A stretch of 64,000 nt of DNA, from NCBI GenBank assembly GCA_009746045.1, contig RPFO01000015.1:77001-141000 (forward strand), written 5' to 3'. This DNA comes from Mesostigma viride. Taxonomy: Eukaryota > Streptophyta > Mesostigmatophyceae > Mesostigmatales > Mesostigmataceae. The translations under genes were made by a program, and so were the position numbers. Shown here piece after piece: positions 35,180-46,100 of this stretch. The notes under the pieces are model-generated. The model worked only from the letters and a program-made list of their open reading frames with translations, searched no databases and was not told the origin of the DNA. Numbering within the stretch: position 1 is the first letter of the stretch; every line of letters starts with the position of its first letter.

Positions 35180-35592
35180 ACTAAAAGGGTAGGGAAACAT
35201 GCCATGAACTACATCCAGATGTTGCTGGCTGACCTAGTGGTCCCAGCCCAGTGTGAACACCGCATCCACTCTCTCGCAGTCACGTGTCTATTAATTAATT
35301 AATTAATTGAACACCGCATCCACTCTCTCTTCCTTCTTTGGACTGCCATGCAGGACAAGACGCGGTGGCAGAAGATTATCAAGGCTCACACGCCCGCCCC
35401 TGTGGGCAAGCCACCTCCCCCCAAGAGGAGGAGGCGTTTTGACGAGTAGAGTAGTTAGGATTTCTCTAGACTAGATAGCTTAGACTTAGGTTAGTTCGAT
35501 TACGCGGCTTCCTCCACTCCACCCATCCATCATGGAATATGTGCTACATGATCTCCCAACGGAGGCATGTTTAATTTAATATAACAATGCTA
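35180..35592 (+). mobile_element. LINE family C, ORF2 C-terminus and 3' end (plus)
   Basis: Reads NYIQMLLADLVVPAQCEHRI, then (after removing a 33-bp insertion) HSLFLLWTAMQDKTRWQKII and PAPVGKPPPPKRRRRFDE-stop at about 35449. The W..M..K.RWQ..I pattern is shared with families A (SVIWRQMVRKDRWQVV) and B ([17 protein letters not shown]). The 3' UTR has ACCCATCCATCATGG and ends CCCAACGGAGGCATGTTTAAT. Confidence 0.8.
35275..35307 (+). mobile_element. 33-bp LINE family A insertion
   Basis: GCAGTCACGTGTCTATTAAT plus the TTAA tail is the extreme 3' end of family A. It is flanked by a 20-bp perfect duplication, GAACACCGCATCCACTCTCT (35254-35273 and 35308-35327). Removing it restores the family C frame. 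Confidence 0.93.
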
Positions 35593-35811
35593 ATTTTAAT
35601 ACTTAGCTATGGGCGGTTGGAGTACCAAAACCTACTGTGAGAAACAATATTTGTGACAGTGCTAGGCCTTATAGTGGAGCCTCAGCCACTGGCACCTCCT
35701 GACGTGGGCCGGGCCCCGTGATGCTAGACGCCGCAAGGCCCGCACCTTCAAAGAACAGCTAGTAGAGGACATGGGGGGCCTCGGCCTCTCCGTGATTTGG
35801 AAGAAGATGAT

Positions 35812-36671
35812 TAATTAATTAATAGACACGTGACTGCGTCACGTGAGCATAAGTCCTCAGTGGGAGCGGAACATGGGATGGAATGGATGGTATAAGCTAT
35901 CTAGGTCCATTATTAGGCACAGGCGCCTGGGCCTAGCCGGGCACCTGGCCCGCACAGATCAGGTAGATACATCAGATAGACTAGCTGGCACCAAGCCCGC
36001 CCAGCCTGGGCGATATGTCCTCACCTGGCGTGCCCCCGGCCGCGCGCGGCAGGGCCGCCACCCCTGGACTTTTCGTGATAGACTCGGCATGGACATGTGC
36101 TACACTAGACGTGACGGGCTCACCCCCGGGCAGCCTCCTGGTTTGTCTGTAATATGGAGGCAGATGGTGCGCAAGGATAGATGGCAAGTAGTGATGAAGG
36201 AGACCACCCCCAAGCCTGTGGGGGCTCCGCGTGTGACCAAGTATGGCATTCATAGCGATTCGGGCCGCGGTGCCCACACCCCTGTAACTAGGACCTAGAT
36301 AGCTTATACCATCCATTCCATCCCATGTTCCCCTCCCACTGAGGACTTATGCTCACGTGACGCAGTCACGTGTCTATTAATTAATTAATCCATTCCATCC
36401 CATGTTCCCCTCCCACTGAGGACTTATGCTCACGTGACGCAGTCACGTGTCTATTAATTAATTAATTAATTAATTAATTAATTAATTAATCTAGGTCCTA
36501 GTTACAGGGGTGTGGGCACCGCGGCCCGAATCGCTATGAATGCCATACTTGGTCACACGCGGAGCCCCCACAGGCTTGGGGGTGGTCTCCTTCATCACTA
36601 CTTGCCATCTATCCTTGCGCACCATCTGCCTCCATATTACAGACAAACCAGGAGGCTGCCCGGGGGACAAT
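35812..36671 (-). mobile_element. LINE family A (minus) inserted in family B, itself split
   Basis: Left piece 35812-35907 carries the TTAA tail and family A 3' UTR in minus orientation; right piece (about 36483-36665) continues the same minus-strand element up to the CCCGGGCAGCCTCCTGGTTT region. The outer target duplication is AAGATGAT (35804-35811 and 36672-36679). The two pieces are separated by the plus-strand insertion 35908-36482, flanked by ATCTAGGTCC. Confidence 0.85.
35908..36482 (+). mobile_element. LINE family A (plus) inserted in the minus family A copy, plus a 3'-end copy in its tail
   Basis: 35908-36388 encodes IRHRRLGLAGHLARTDQVDT through VMKETTPKPVGAPRVTKYGI, with a stop after GRGAHTPVTRT and a TTAATTAAT tail. 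A second 3' end of about 65 bp (36391-36455) follows directly in the tail and carries a longer (TTAA)n tract. This is the best-preserved family A ORF2 C-terminus in the window. Confidence 0.85.
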
Positions 36672-37010
36672 AAGATGATGGACAAGGCCAAGTGGGCCCA
36701 GGTCGTAGAGGACAACGAGCCCCCCCCCGTGGGGAAGCGCCCGCGTGTGCAAACCCGCGGGAGACACGCAAGACAGCTCCCCTAGGGTAGCGGGATGTTG
36801 TTTAGATAGATGTTGTAGATAGTGATGTTGTTAGATAGATGTTATAGGTAGCTGATGTAGATAGATTAGACCGGTAGGACTGTTTGCACCCATCCATCCA
36901 TCCATCGGGGTTAATGCTCCGTGACTCCCCAACAGGAGCACGAGTCTAATTAATTAATTAATTAATTAATTAATTAATTAATTAATTAATTAATTAATTA
37001 ATTAATTAGC

Positions 37011-37655
37011 CACTGTGAGTTAGTGCCACACCATCATACTGACATGCGATGCGGGCTCAAAGGGGACCAACCTGCCGTAGGTAGCGTAGCTAGCTCTACC
37101 ACCCGTCACCTGGGTACTCCTGGGGTGCCGGAATGATGTACCGACTGGTAGCTCTTGTGTCCGTCACCTGAGTTTGTAACTCGCGGTGGTGCTGTTGTGT
37201 TGAAAGTTTGTGGTGAGCCGTACCTGTTGTTAATTTGTGCATGCACCTACGTACAGGCCCGGCACGCCTGCATGTCGGCGCTGCGACAAGTGGTCGGCCA
37301 GTGGCTAGCTAGGGGCGTCTCTTTGCAGCTCCCACCCACCCACCCTCGCTGCTGCAGGGGAAAGTTCTAGGTTAATTGTATTGTGGGCCGGACAAGTGCT
37401 GGGCCCCAGCATTATTGGTGACAAAGCTAACTTGATGATGATTTGTACAATGAGTTTAAGTGAGATCACTATTCCTGGACGCATGGCGGTCCAACGTCGT
37501 GTAAGTACTTATCCGAGAGGAAAGGCTTGAAGACCGCGGAAGCCAGGTGGCTATCTGTAGGAAACCCTGCATGGAGCCTGGAGGGAGACAGATAGTAGAC
37601 GTTCCGCATGATAGTTACTATGCCTGCATGGATAGTTACTATCCTGCATGGAGCC
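37011..37655. other. No recognised gene
   Basis: Between the LINE B tail and the 399-bp tandem units I see no conserved coding frame. Short GGATAGTTACTAT repeats (37600-37645) lie just before the tandem units. Confidence 0.5.
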
Positions 37656-37975
37656 GGACGTTTTCCGCGGCCCGGCACTAAACGCAAATGGTTTTCACCT
37701 TTGCGGAGTGCCTGATCAGAATATACGCTTGGCTGATTTCGATAGTACCGGCTACGCCCCCTTCTACTAAAAGAAGGATTCAGCCGTGTTCAGCCCGTCT
37801 CACGGTGCGAGACTGAACAAGTCTCGCGTGCAGACACGTGTGTAGTACTCCTACACACAGATCTCGAGTGATTCATCTAGTACCTAATCCGAAAGGCTTG
37901 CATCACTCCCCGGACAGGAGAATTTTTGCGGATGACTGTAGGTGTAAGTTGGCGATGCCATGGTAACCGGAGACG

Positions 37976-38032
37976 TCCGTCCTATAGTCAGCAAAATTGG
38001 TGCGAGAGGTCCCCAGTTCGATTCCGGTCGGA
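37976..38032 (+). pseudogene. tRNA-like module lacking the anticodon arm (copy 1)
   Basis: TCCGTCC at the start pairs with GGTCGGA at the end (six of seven pairs), as in an acceptor stem. TATAGTCAGC...TTGG resembles a D arm and A box, and AGTTCGATTCC is a good B box. The span is only 57 nt, with no room for a normal anticodon arm. It may be a tRNA pseudogene or the head of a SINE. Confidence 0.35.
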
Positions 38033-38309
38033 TTCATTTGCAGATCACGTTTTTCCGCGTTTTCCGCGGCCCGGCACTAAACGCAAATGGTTTTCACCTT
38101 TGCGGAGTGCCTGATCAGAATATACGCTTGGCTGATTTTGATAGTACCGGCTACGCCCCCTTCTACGAAAAGAAGGATTCAGCCGTGTTCAGCCCGTCTC
38201 ACGGTGCGAGACTGAACAAGTCTCGCGTGCAGACACGTGTGTAGTACTCCTACACACAGATCTCGAGTGATTTATCTAGTACCAAATCCGAAAGGCTTGC
38301 ATCACTCCC

Positions 38310-38984
38310 TGTAACGAACCCAGATTTACACGTAAACCTGAGCTACGTCGCGAAAGATCAACTGTGCCGGTAATAGGAAGAATCAAGGTGGCCTAATGCA
38401 GATTGCGCTTCACGACTGGGGTCGTGAGATATCTGGCACCGCGACTTGATGCCAAGCTAATTAATACGCACTTATAATGGCTAGCAAGACCAATTACAAA
38501 TGGATAAGTGCCCCAGGTTCAGACAGGTGATAACACACTCATTTCATTCCGAACCAAGAGGACAAGACTCTCGTCCTCGGACCAATTTCACCTAGGTCTG
38601 CCACCAAGCTGGCAAGTGGCGCCGACATGGCGCCGACCTTCCAGAGAATTACGAAGCATGCAGTCCACACAAGATCCTCGGGTCGACATCGACCCTCGCC
38701 AGGCTACAGAATCCACGCATGAGTACAATATCTCAACCAGCTATAAAGTACGCAGCGCGGCGCGACTGCACCGGCCCCTAGAAGATCGCATACATCAACC
38801 TAGGCCCAAAATAACTGGTCCGAATCACACAAACTATCATAATTCCATACAAAAGTCCTGACCAAGGGACAATTCCCAAATTAAGTCCCGAAATGAGTCC
38901 CAAATTCCTACGGACTATGACAACAAGCCAAAACACATAATTTATTCCATTGTTGCGCCCGTTCCAAGGGTCGGGTTCGCAACA
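38310..38984. mobile_element. Solo LTR, 675 bp
   Basis: Begins TGTAACGAACCC and ends GGGTTCGCAACA (imperfect inverted ends, TG...CA), flanked by the 5-bp duplication CTCCC (38305-38309 and 38985-38989). The unoccupied site is preserved in the neighbouring 399-bp unit near 37902. It shares the blocks CGACATCGACCCTCGCC and AGTACGCAGCGCGGCGCGAC with the LTR at 60149-60724, in the same order. Internal sequence is lost, as expected from LTR-LTR recombination. Confidence 0.92.
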
Positions 38985-39054
38985 CTCCCCGGACAGGAGA
39001 ATTTTTGCGGATGACTGTAGGTGTAAGTTGGCGATGCCATGGTAACCGGAGACG

Positions 39055-39111
39055 TCCGTCCTATAGTCAGCAAAATTGGTGCGAGAGGTCCCCAGTTCGA
39101 TTCCGGTCGGA
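39055..39111 (+). pseudogene. tRNA-like module lacking the anticodon arm (copy 2)
   Basis: Same module as at 37976-38032, in the third 399-bp unit. Confidence 0.35.
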
Positions 39112-39249
39112 TTCATTTGCAGATCGCGTTTTTCCGCGTTTTCCGCGGCCCGGCACTAAACGCAAATGGTTTTCACCTTTGCGGAGTGCCTGATCAGAAG
39201 ATAGTAGACAGACAGACCCTGTCGGACAGAGAAAAGGCAGGGGGGCACC

Positions 39250-40063
39250 TAGCAGCCGAGACTGTGAGGAATACTGCAAGTACTTAGTCCCACGGCTGTT
39301 GCTGCAAAACCCAAGAGCGTCCGGGGCGCGGCCGGGCGCCACCTGCTGGCCGTTATGAGTAGTGACACAGGCGGTTCCAGGCGTACTTGCCGTGCTGATC
39401 CTCGAGGCCGGTGGACGAAGTATTCGCGGATGTGGAGGTCCTCCTGCTCTGTCGTCACCTGCCGGATGGCCGAGTGGTACTCCTTCTTGAGGTGTGCGTA
39501 GCGATCGGAGCTCGGTTGTTGCACACCTGGGATTGCCGGGCCTGGATGACGCTGGAGAACCGGTGGAGGCTGATGAAGCTGGGGTGGGGGTGGGGGTGCA
39601 GCTGGGTACCGGCCGCGGGCAGCTTGCCAGCAAGGTGCCGCAGGGCGGAGTCGGGGCCGACAGCGGGCAGCCAGGCGTGGCTGTCCGGGATGGCCAGCGC
39701 GTCGATCAGAAGTCCTCCGCGACGCGCAATTGCGGGCGAGTTTTTTCGGGTACTAGCCCCCGAGAGCTTCATCAGATTTCTCAAGCCACTGCAGTTTCCG
39801 CAAATCAGGGGGTGCCACGTGCTTACGAGAATGCGAGGGGAATCTCAGGCGGATGTATGCGATGATGATGCGGTGGTCACAGCGCACCAAGCTAGGGGAT
39901 CGATCACAACATGCTCCATGAAATCGAGCTCAAACGCCGTACAGTTAGGTACAAGGTTGCTAATAACCCGGCACAATTCGTCCCCATAGGAATGCCAATC
40001 GCTTGTTTGCAAACCTAACCTGCAAAGAAGATTAACGTGCTGTCCACTAGAAATTTGATCCAC
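39250..40063 (-). pseudogene. LINE ORF2 fragment: end of AP endonuclease and linker
   Basis: Minus strand reads TAFELDFMEHVVIDPLAW, then in another frame CDHRIIIAYIRLRFPSHSRK, corresponding to the last endonuclease motif (usually SDH followed by hydrophobics). Further on come SRPAIARRGGLLIDALAIPD-like and RYAHLKKEYHSAIRQVTTEQ, a typical charged linker before the reverse transcriptase. Frames change at least twice. The catalytic SDH Ser is Cys here. Confidence 0.6.
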
Positions 40064-40174
40064 TCAGTTCCCTAGCGGTGTCAAGCCTGGCGATAGCTGT
40101 TTGCTTAATCTTAAATTCTCGACTGCATTCTATGGCATGGTAACACTAGGGCAAGTTTATTATTGGCAAAGGAG

Positions 40175-43100
40175 CTACGTGTAAAAGTAGATGGCAAATG
40201 AAAGCAGCGATCCAAATGACAGATGAAGAAGAGCCGCTAGACCGAGGAACTTGTTGTAAGGCTTCCCTGGCACAACTTTCCAAATCTGCCACAACTGTGA
40301 GTGCAAAAGAAGTTATAACAAATGAAAACAAATCAATAGCAAGCAGTTAAGAAATGCAAACGATGTTAGCATCAAAGCAGTGACTCATATGATTGCCCCA
40401 AACCATGCATTGCATCTCATACCTACGCATCCCTTGCAGTTGTCGTGTCCAACAGGAAGCATTTGTAACACAATACATCATTTCACATAACATGCATAGT
40501 TGTGTAAGAATATTATGCTGTACAGGCAGACACGTACCTCTCTTGAATCTTCCTTAGAATCGAATTAGTATATTGATTTGCAGGAAATGACGTTTGAAAT
40601 ATAGTACTCACATGTTATAAGCGGCCTGCAGGATTCGGATACTGCAGAGTGCAGGATCAGGCATCTCTGTACATTTAGGAGCTCAAGTTTGTACAAATTT
40701 TCATTCATCACGAGAATCAAGTTGGAAATGCGCAGCGATGTGCAAATGGCGGGCTGCCCAAGCTTACTCCCCTACGCCAACCAGAACCCACTCACCCCGA
40801 CCACAGTTTTACCGAGAAGAAATTGTGTGTACTTCAATTACTAGGAAAATGAGCTGAAAATTGGAGTAAATGCAAGAAATATGATACTGTGAAGAATCCC
40901 ACTCACCAACACAAGGGATAGCGGCGCTGTCAAGAGCGGGACCCAGAAGGCCGCACTTAATTCCTTTTGCAGGGGGGCACTCCTCCAAAAGCTTCCAAGG
41001 ACTGTGGAGGACATGCACAGCGCAGCTTGGTAGCAAATCCTTTGAGGAAAGCTACACGACTGAAAGTTAAGTCTTTCCCATTCTCATAAGAACGGCCCAT
41101 CTTGCTTAAAATCTGCCCCTGCCCCTTGAGCCCAGCATGCAAACGGGAATCAAACACAGGCACACTGTACACCGCCATGTGCAACTCTATTGAGTACGTT
41201 CCCCTCCCAAGTTGCTTCAGATGAACGCACCCATGCTTCGGTGATGTTCAAACATATTAAGAAACTAGCACAGCTGTTTCAACCATGGACAATACGCCGC
41301 GCCCATGCTTCCAAGTAATGGGGGTATATAAAGAAGCAGGTCACCCCACTCCGGGCCCTTCCAAAAACCAGGCCGCAAGTGGCCTCCCCCATGGCCCGTG
41401 CTGAACCCAGCAAAACCTTCGCAGAGGTCATAACTACTTGTGAAGTGACACGGTGGGGTAATATGCAATTGGAAAGGTCTGCTACTACAACCAGCGATCA
41501 GCTTAGAATTCTCCTAGGATGCAGGTATTTGGCCAGACATCCTGTGCTCCTCAACAAGCAGAACTGGTAACGTTCATGAGCCGGGCGGCGAACAAATGAA
41601 GACATCACACAGCATAAGACAAAGGACTCCGCCCATCCCAGCATGCCTCCTCGCATGCATGTGAGTATCGTTTACCGCAACTAAAGCAGAATCGCTATGG
41701 ACAGCCTTTTCTCTGTCATGCTAATCATCGTTGCATTTGTCATGTTTCACAATCAAGAATGTGGAATGCTTGCATTAGGCTGTTGGGCAACCTAGCCATC
41801 CATGGGACACAGCAACCCAACTACGTCCTTCAATATTGCGCGGGCAGCAGCCTCTCACAAACACAGAACAAACTTTCCTTGGCTCGCCTGTGCCACACCT
41901 TGCCACCAATCCAACTATTAGGTTGGTACACAGAAAGTGCCACCATCACGCAACCACCGCGCCACTACTGTCATAGTGCCACCACCGCACAAGCTATTAA
42001 ATACATATAAACAATGAATAAGGATAACGGAACGAGAGAATTTATAGCTTAGTAGTATGGCATATTCATTGTAACCTGGGCCCAGGCGGCGGCGCCAAAA
42101 AGAGCTCTTTGCGGCACACCGAAAGGGTGCAGCAAATTTAATAGACCCGGCCTATTCTGACCACCTTCGCATTCTGCCAACAACGATGCATGGTATCAAG
42201 CACGAAGGAACCTCTAAACTTATCACACGGCGCCGGAAAGGCATATTCGCTGTCAACGTTTGCGTCGACCCAGCTGATCGCAGTATTTTCCAGCAAAAAC
42301 GCTGTTGACACCTATCAAACAGCATTCCCACGAACCAAAAGTTTAAATTGTGCAGTCGTTAGGATGTATAAAATCTATTTTTGAAGTTTGGCTGGCAAAT
42401 TAGAATTCAAACCTAAATGCCATGGGTGGCCGCAAGCCGCTATGGCTAACTATTCGTACGCTTTCGGAATGCACAATCGACGCGGAATCCCTGTACTTGT
42501 ACCGCCCAGAACACACGTGTAAGTGTGTCAGAAGTATCTCATGTCTCGTATAATGCAGCGCAGCAACTTACAAACTTACAACCTTCTCCGCTAAGTGCTT
42601 CGAGATTCGTCATTAGTTTTTGCCCCGCGGAACAGCCAATGAATCGGCTTTAAATTGCTCTCTGGCTGAAAATTGGCTGCCAGACCAAACAAGGGTAAAG
42701 AAAGCTATGGCATTTCTTGCACCTAGGGGTAAAGTACGGCAAACCTTTGCCCAAAATACGGGTACGAGGGCCTGACCCACAGCATATTTTCAGTACCTTT
42801 GTGTGAAATTTTGCAGTACTTCACAGTGCCGGGATACACTAACGGAGCAAATAGATGAACATAACCATCACCATACACTCTTTTTTTGGCCACCCATGCA
42901 ACCACCCACGCGCACGCTCGGCCACCCACACGACTACCCACAGACGCGATCTGCCACAAGGCCACAGCAAGGTGCCAGACATGAATGTACATGTCGTCTG
43001 CAAGCTCGTACTCTCACTTACTGTAGCTTGAGGCAACCATGACTGTAATCTGGACCCTTGAAAAGGTGATGCCGAACCGAACTGCCAGCGTCCGCTTGCC

Positions 43101-46100
43101 TGCAGGGAGAGCCATTTGTTGAAAACCCAGCGAGGACCCTATGTGAACAACAGGGCCACTGAAGGTGGAAACAGGGATGCACGTCTCATGAGGTACGATG
43201 CCGCGCCACATTGAGCAGACATACAGGGGACTTAAGTCGCACCGCAGCTTCCATTATGCTTGGCGGCCCACCTGCCACTGTCCCCTGCGGGCGCACCACG
43301 CCCCCCCAGTATGACTTGTGACAAGTGCAGGACATGGACATGCGATCGAAGGGCAGCGATCGTGAGCGGTGAGATGGCAGCAAAAGATGTGAAGGTGTGT
43401 GTGAAAAGGCGTCAAGCTGAAAGTATTTATTGAGGAGTGGACACTTGCATTCTCTATTCCTTGGCTCATGGTGGGATTACATGGACTTACCCCGCAGGGA
43501 TTAGAATACTGAACACAGGCACACAGGTAGGTGGTCACGGGCTGCTGTCAGGCGTCAAAAGCACACAAAGCCAGAACGAGTGGAAAAAGCTTTGTAGTGT
43601 TCAGATGCGCTAACTAATGGAGTGCGCCTACCGCTGGTAGACGCGACACACCACAGCTATGCTCAGTGGTGCCGTGCAAGGATAGAGAAATGTATAGGGT
43701 TGCCATACCGGCCGCTTTGTCAGAGACGATGTCGCGAAGGTTGTTGATGGCCAGCAGCACGGATGCCAGGAGGCCCACCTGCGCACCCACCGCAGAACGG
43801 AGAAGGGCATCAACCTATCCCTTGAGCAGCAGCGCCAACCCCACTCAGTGGCACACATACATCCAGATAGCATTTGACACAGAGCGGGCTTTCAAACCCA
43901 CTGGGTTGCCTTGGAAACCATAAAAAAGGCTACTGGAGCTAACTTCTTACAGCGCCACTAATGCTGCTTGCGATTAAGACACACCACCACTCCCTTAAAC
44001 GACCACGACCACCACCGCCACCACCCCGTTTCCCCCCATCCTGCCCCTCCCCAAAGCTCCTCCGGCCCCTTCTACCCACATCCTCTCGCATACACCAGTC
44101 TACGAGACCGAGCCCATGCCCCCCTCGGCCGTCCTCACCTCCTCGGGTCCCCCAAACCTGGCCATCACCTGCCGTCCTCTTATGGCCCCCCTCCCCCCAC
44201 CGCACCAACGTGTTGCGCCCACTACCCCTTTGCTCCCCATCCCTCCTTCCCTGCCTAGCCTGCACGAAAAGGAGCTGGCTTCTCTTCAAGTTCCATTCCA
44301 TTCCATTCAAGTTCTAGTCCAAGCTTTTTCAAAGGCGAACGCCAGTGGCAGCACTGTTATTATCGCAAAGCGGGTTCGCAGTACAGAACACAGAACATGC
44401 TTGAAATAAACAAGATCCCTAGCCCTGACATACGCTGATTCCCGTTCCCTCATACCATGCTTGCTTGCTAGAAAGGAAGTTGCTACTCTTTACAGTTGGC
44501 ATGAGGCCATTTCTTGGTCCACAAGGACAGAACCAACAACAACAGGTGCCTGCTTATTTCGATACGCGGACATTGTCTATAGGCCCACTGCACTCAATTG
44601 AGTGAAAATGGTGGGTGTGTAGACAACATCCATCCCAATAGCAGGCCCGGTGCGGGGCCGGCAAGCGTTTGGTCTTACAGTACCTGGACTTGCACCGGGT
44701 GAAATGGAAGGATCTTCTTTCGGTGTGAGCCTGGTTGATTCGAGCACTTACTGCCTTCAACAACGTCAGCCACCCCCATGACAGCGCGTGTTCTCATTAC
44801 ACTGTTGTTGTGCGCGCCGAGCGTTATAGTTAAGATGTTGTGCGGACCATAGGTCAGCGGTTAACTGGGAAGTGACACTACTTAGTCCTCAGTCAGCATT
44901 TACGGGCGTTCCATACCCCTTTACTGGGGGTAGCGCTTGCCCAAGACGTGTTCAAGATTCCCTTGACATAGAAGGCAAGGCGAGGCTACCCATCACAGTA
45001 TGCCCACCTGTAAGCCGGCGATGATGCAAGGGGTCGGGAACACCGCTCCCCCCGCCTGCAGCAGGCATAGCAGGCAAGCGCGGGGGGGGGGGGGGGGGCA
45101 AAGCGGGGGGGAGGCAGCAACCCATGAACCAAACAAGGACATCCTGACTCCAGTAAATCCAATCGCGGCTGTCATGCCTGCACCACCTTGTAAGGGTGGT
45201 CTGCATTCATTACCCAGGCTTGTTCCGATTCCACGACTTAGGCCTCGAAGCCAAGGGCCATGCTAGCAACGGCAACATCATCCTTGAAGCACGGAAAAAA
45301 CATGCACAATACCACCCATGGCACATGCCTGGAGGGAAGCTCCAGTAGTTTGTACCAACGTGCTGCACTGCCAGTTGCTACAACAGTGAGGATTGTTTCC
45401 ACTGAGGACTATCTAGCGGCCGGGGGCTAACTGTTGTGCTCGCAAGGTGGCTGAGACCCTCCCACCCCGCAAACATCATAACAAACCCCCAAACCACTGG
45501 GTGATCAGCACACATAGAGGTTGAGACCTGCCCATCACTCTACTGATGCCGGGAACCCCCGCAGGGCGCCGCGCGCGCAGAACCCGCACAAAATCCACCC
45601 CCTTTTTCGTAAGCTGCAGACGGCAGAGCTTCATGGGGTGAGGCAACATGGTGATACGCCCGCGGGGCCACTGTCGTACACCGATCCATGGAGCAACTCT
45701 CACGGAATAAGGAGCCATGCATAAATGCCCGAGCTTGGCCCATTTGATTCTTTGAGGCAGACTCTTGCGGCTGCAGATGGTCCAGCTTATGCCAGGCCGA
45801 GGCTTCACGAACTTTGAACCCTCGCCCCACTTGCTTGTGGCCCCCGTCTGGATACGCTGGATACTTGTCCCGCATCATCTGCAACAACGTCCCCACCCTA
45901 GCATCCCCATCCCCATCCCCCGATCCCCCCCCTCACCTCCCCCACCCCGCACTCCCCCCCGCAACCGCCCCCCACCCACCGCCTGGCATCTCCATCCCCC
46001 GATACCCCCCCTCACCTCCCACCCCCCGCACCCCCACCCCCACCCACCCCACCCCACCGCCTGGCATCCCCATCCCCCGATACCCCACCTCAGAGGCTCT

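Larger units (their letters stand above)
35690..37010 (+). mobile_element. LINE family B, 3' part (plus), interrupted by nested family A insertions
   Basis: Left part: RRKARTFKEQLVEDMGGLGL then SVIWKKM up to 35811. Right part from 36672: [36 protein letters not shown]-stop, a 3' UTR with about five CATC units (36887-36907), GGGGTTAATGCTCCGTGACT, and a (TTAA)n tail to about 37009. The halves are separated by an 860-bp insertion with an AAGATGAT duplication and rejoin in frame. Confidence 0.88.
37659..39198. repeat. 399-bp tandem repeat, three units, middle/last junction split by a solo LTR
   Basis: CGTTTTCCGCGGCCCGGCAC occurs at 37659, 38058 and 39137. The first spacing is 399; the second is 1079, which is 399 plus the 675-bp LTR plus its 5-bp duplication. 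The third unit breaks off after GCCTGATCAGAA (39198). A few point differences separate the units. Confidence 0.93.

Noticed and set aside
35908-36300. Family A ORF2 end as a host gene
   Set aside because: Repeated at least five times in the window with LINE tails and target duplications.
39411-39989. Plus-strand frame of 192 codons
   Set aside because: It is the antisense of the LINE endonuclease/linker fragment, which has recognisable motifs on the minus strand.
43960-44317. Pro/His-rich frames and their antisense
   Set aside because: C-rich, low-complexity intron sequence of the menA-like gene; no conserved motif.
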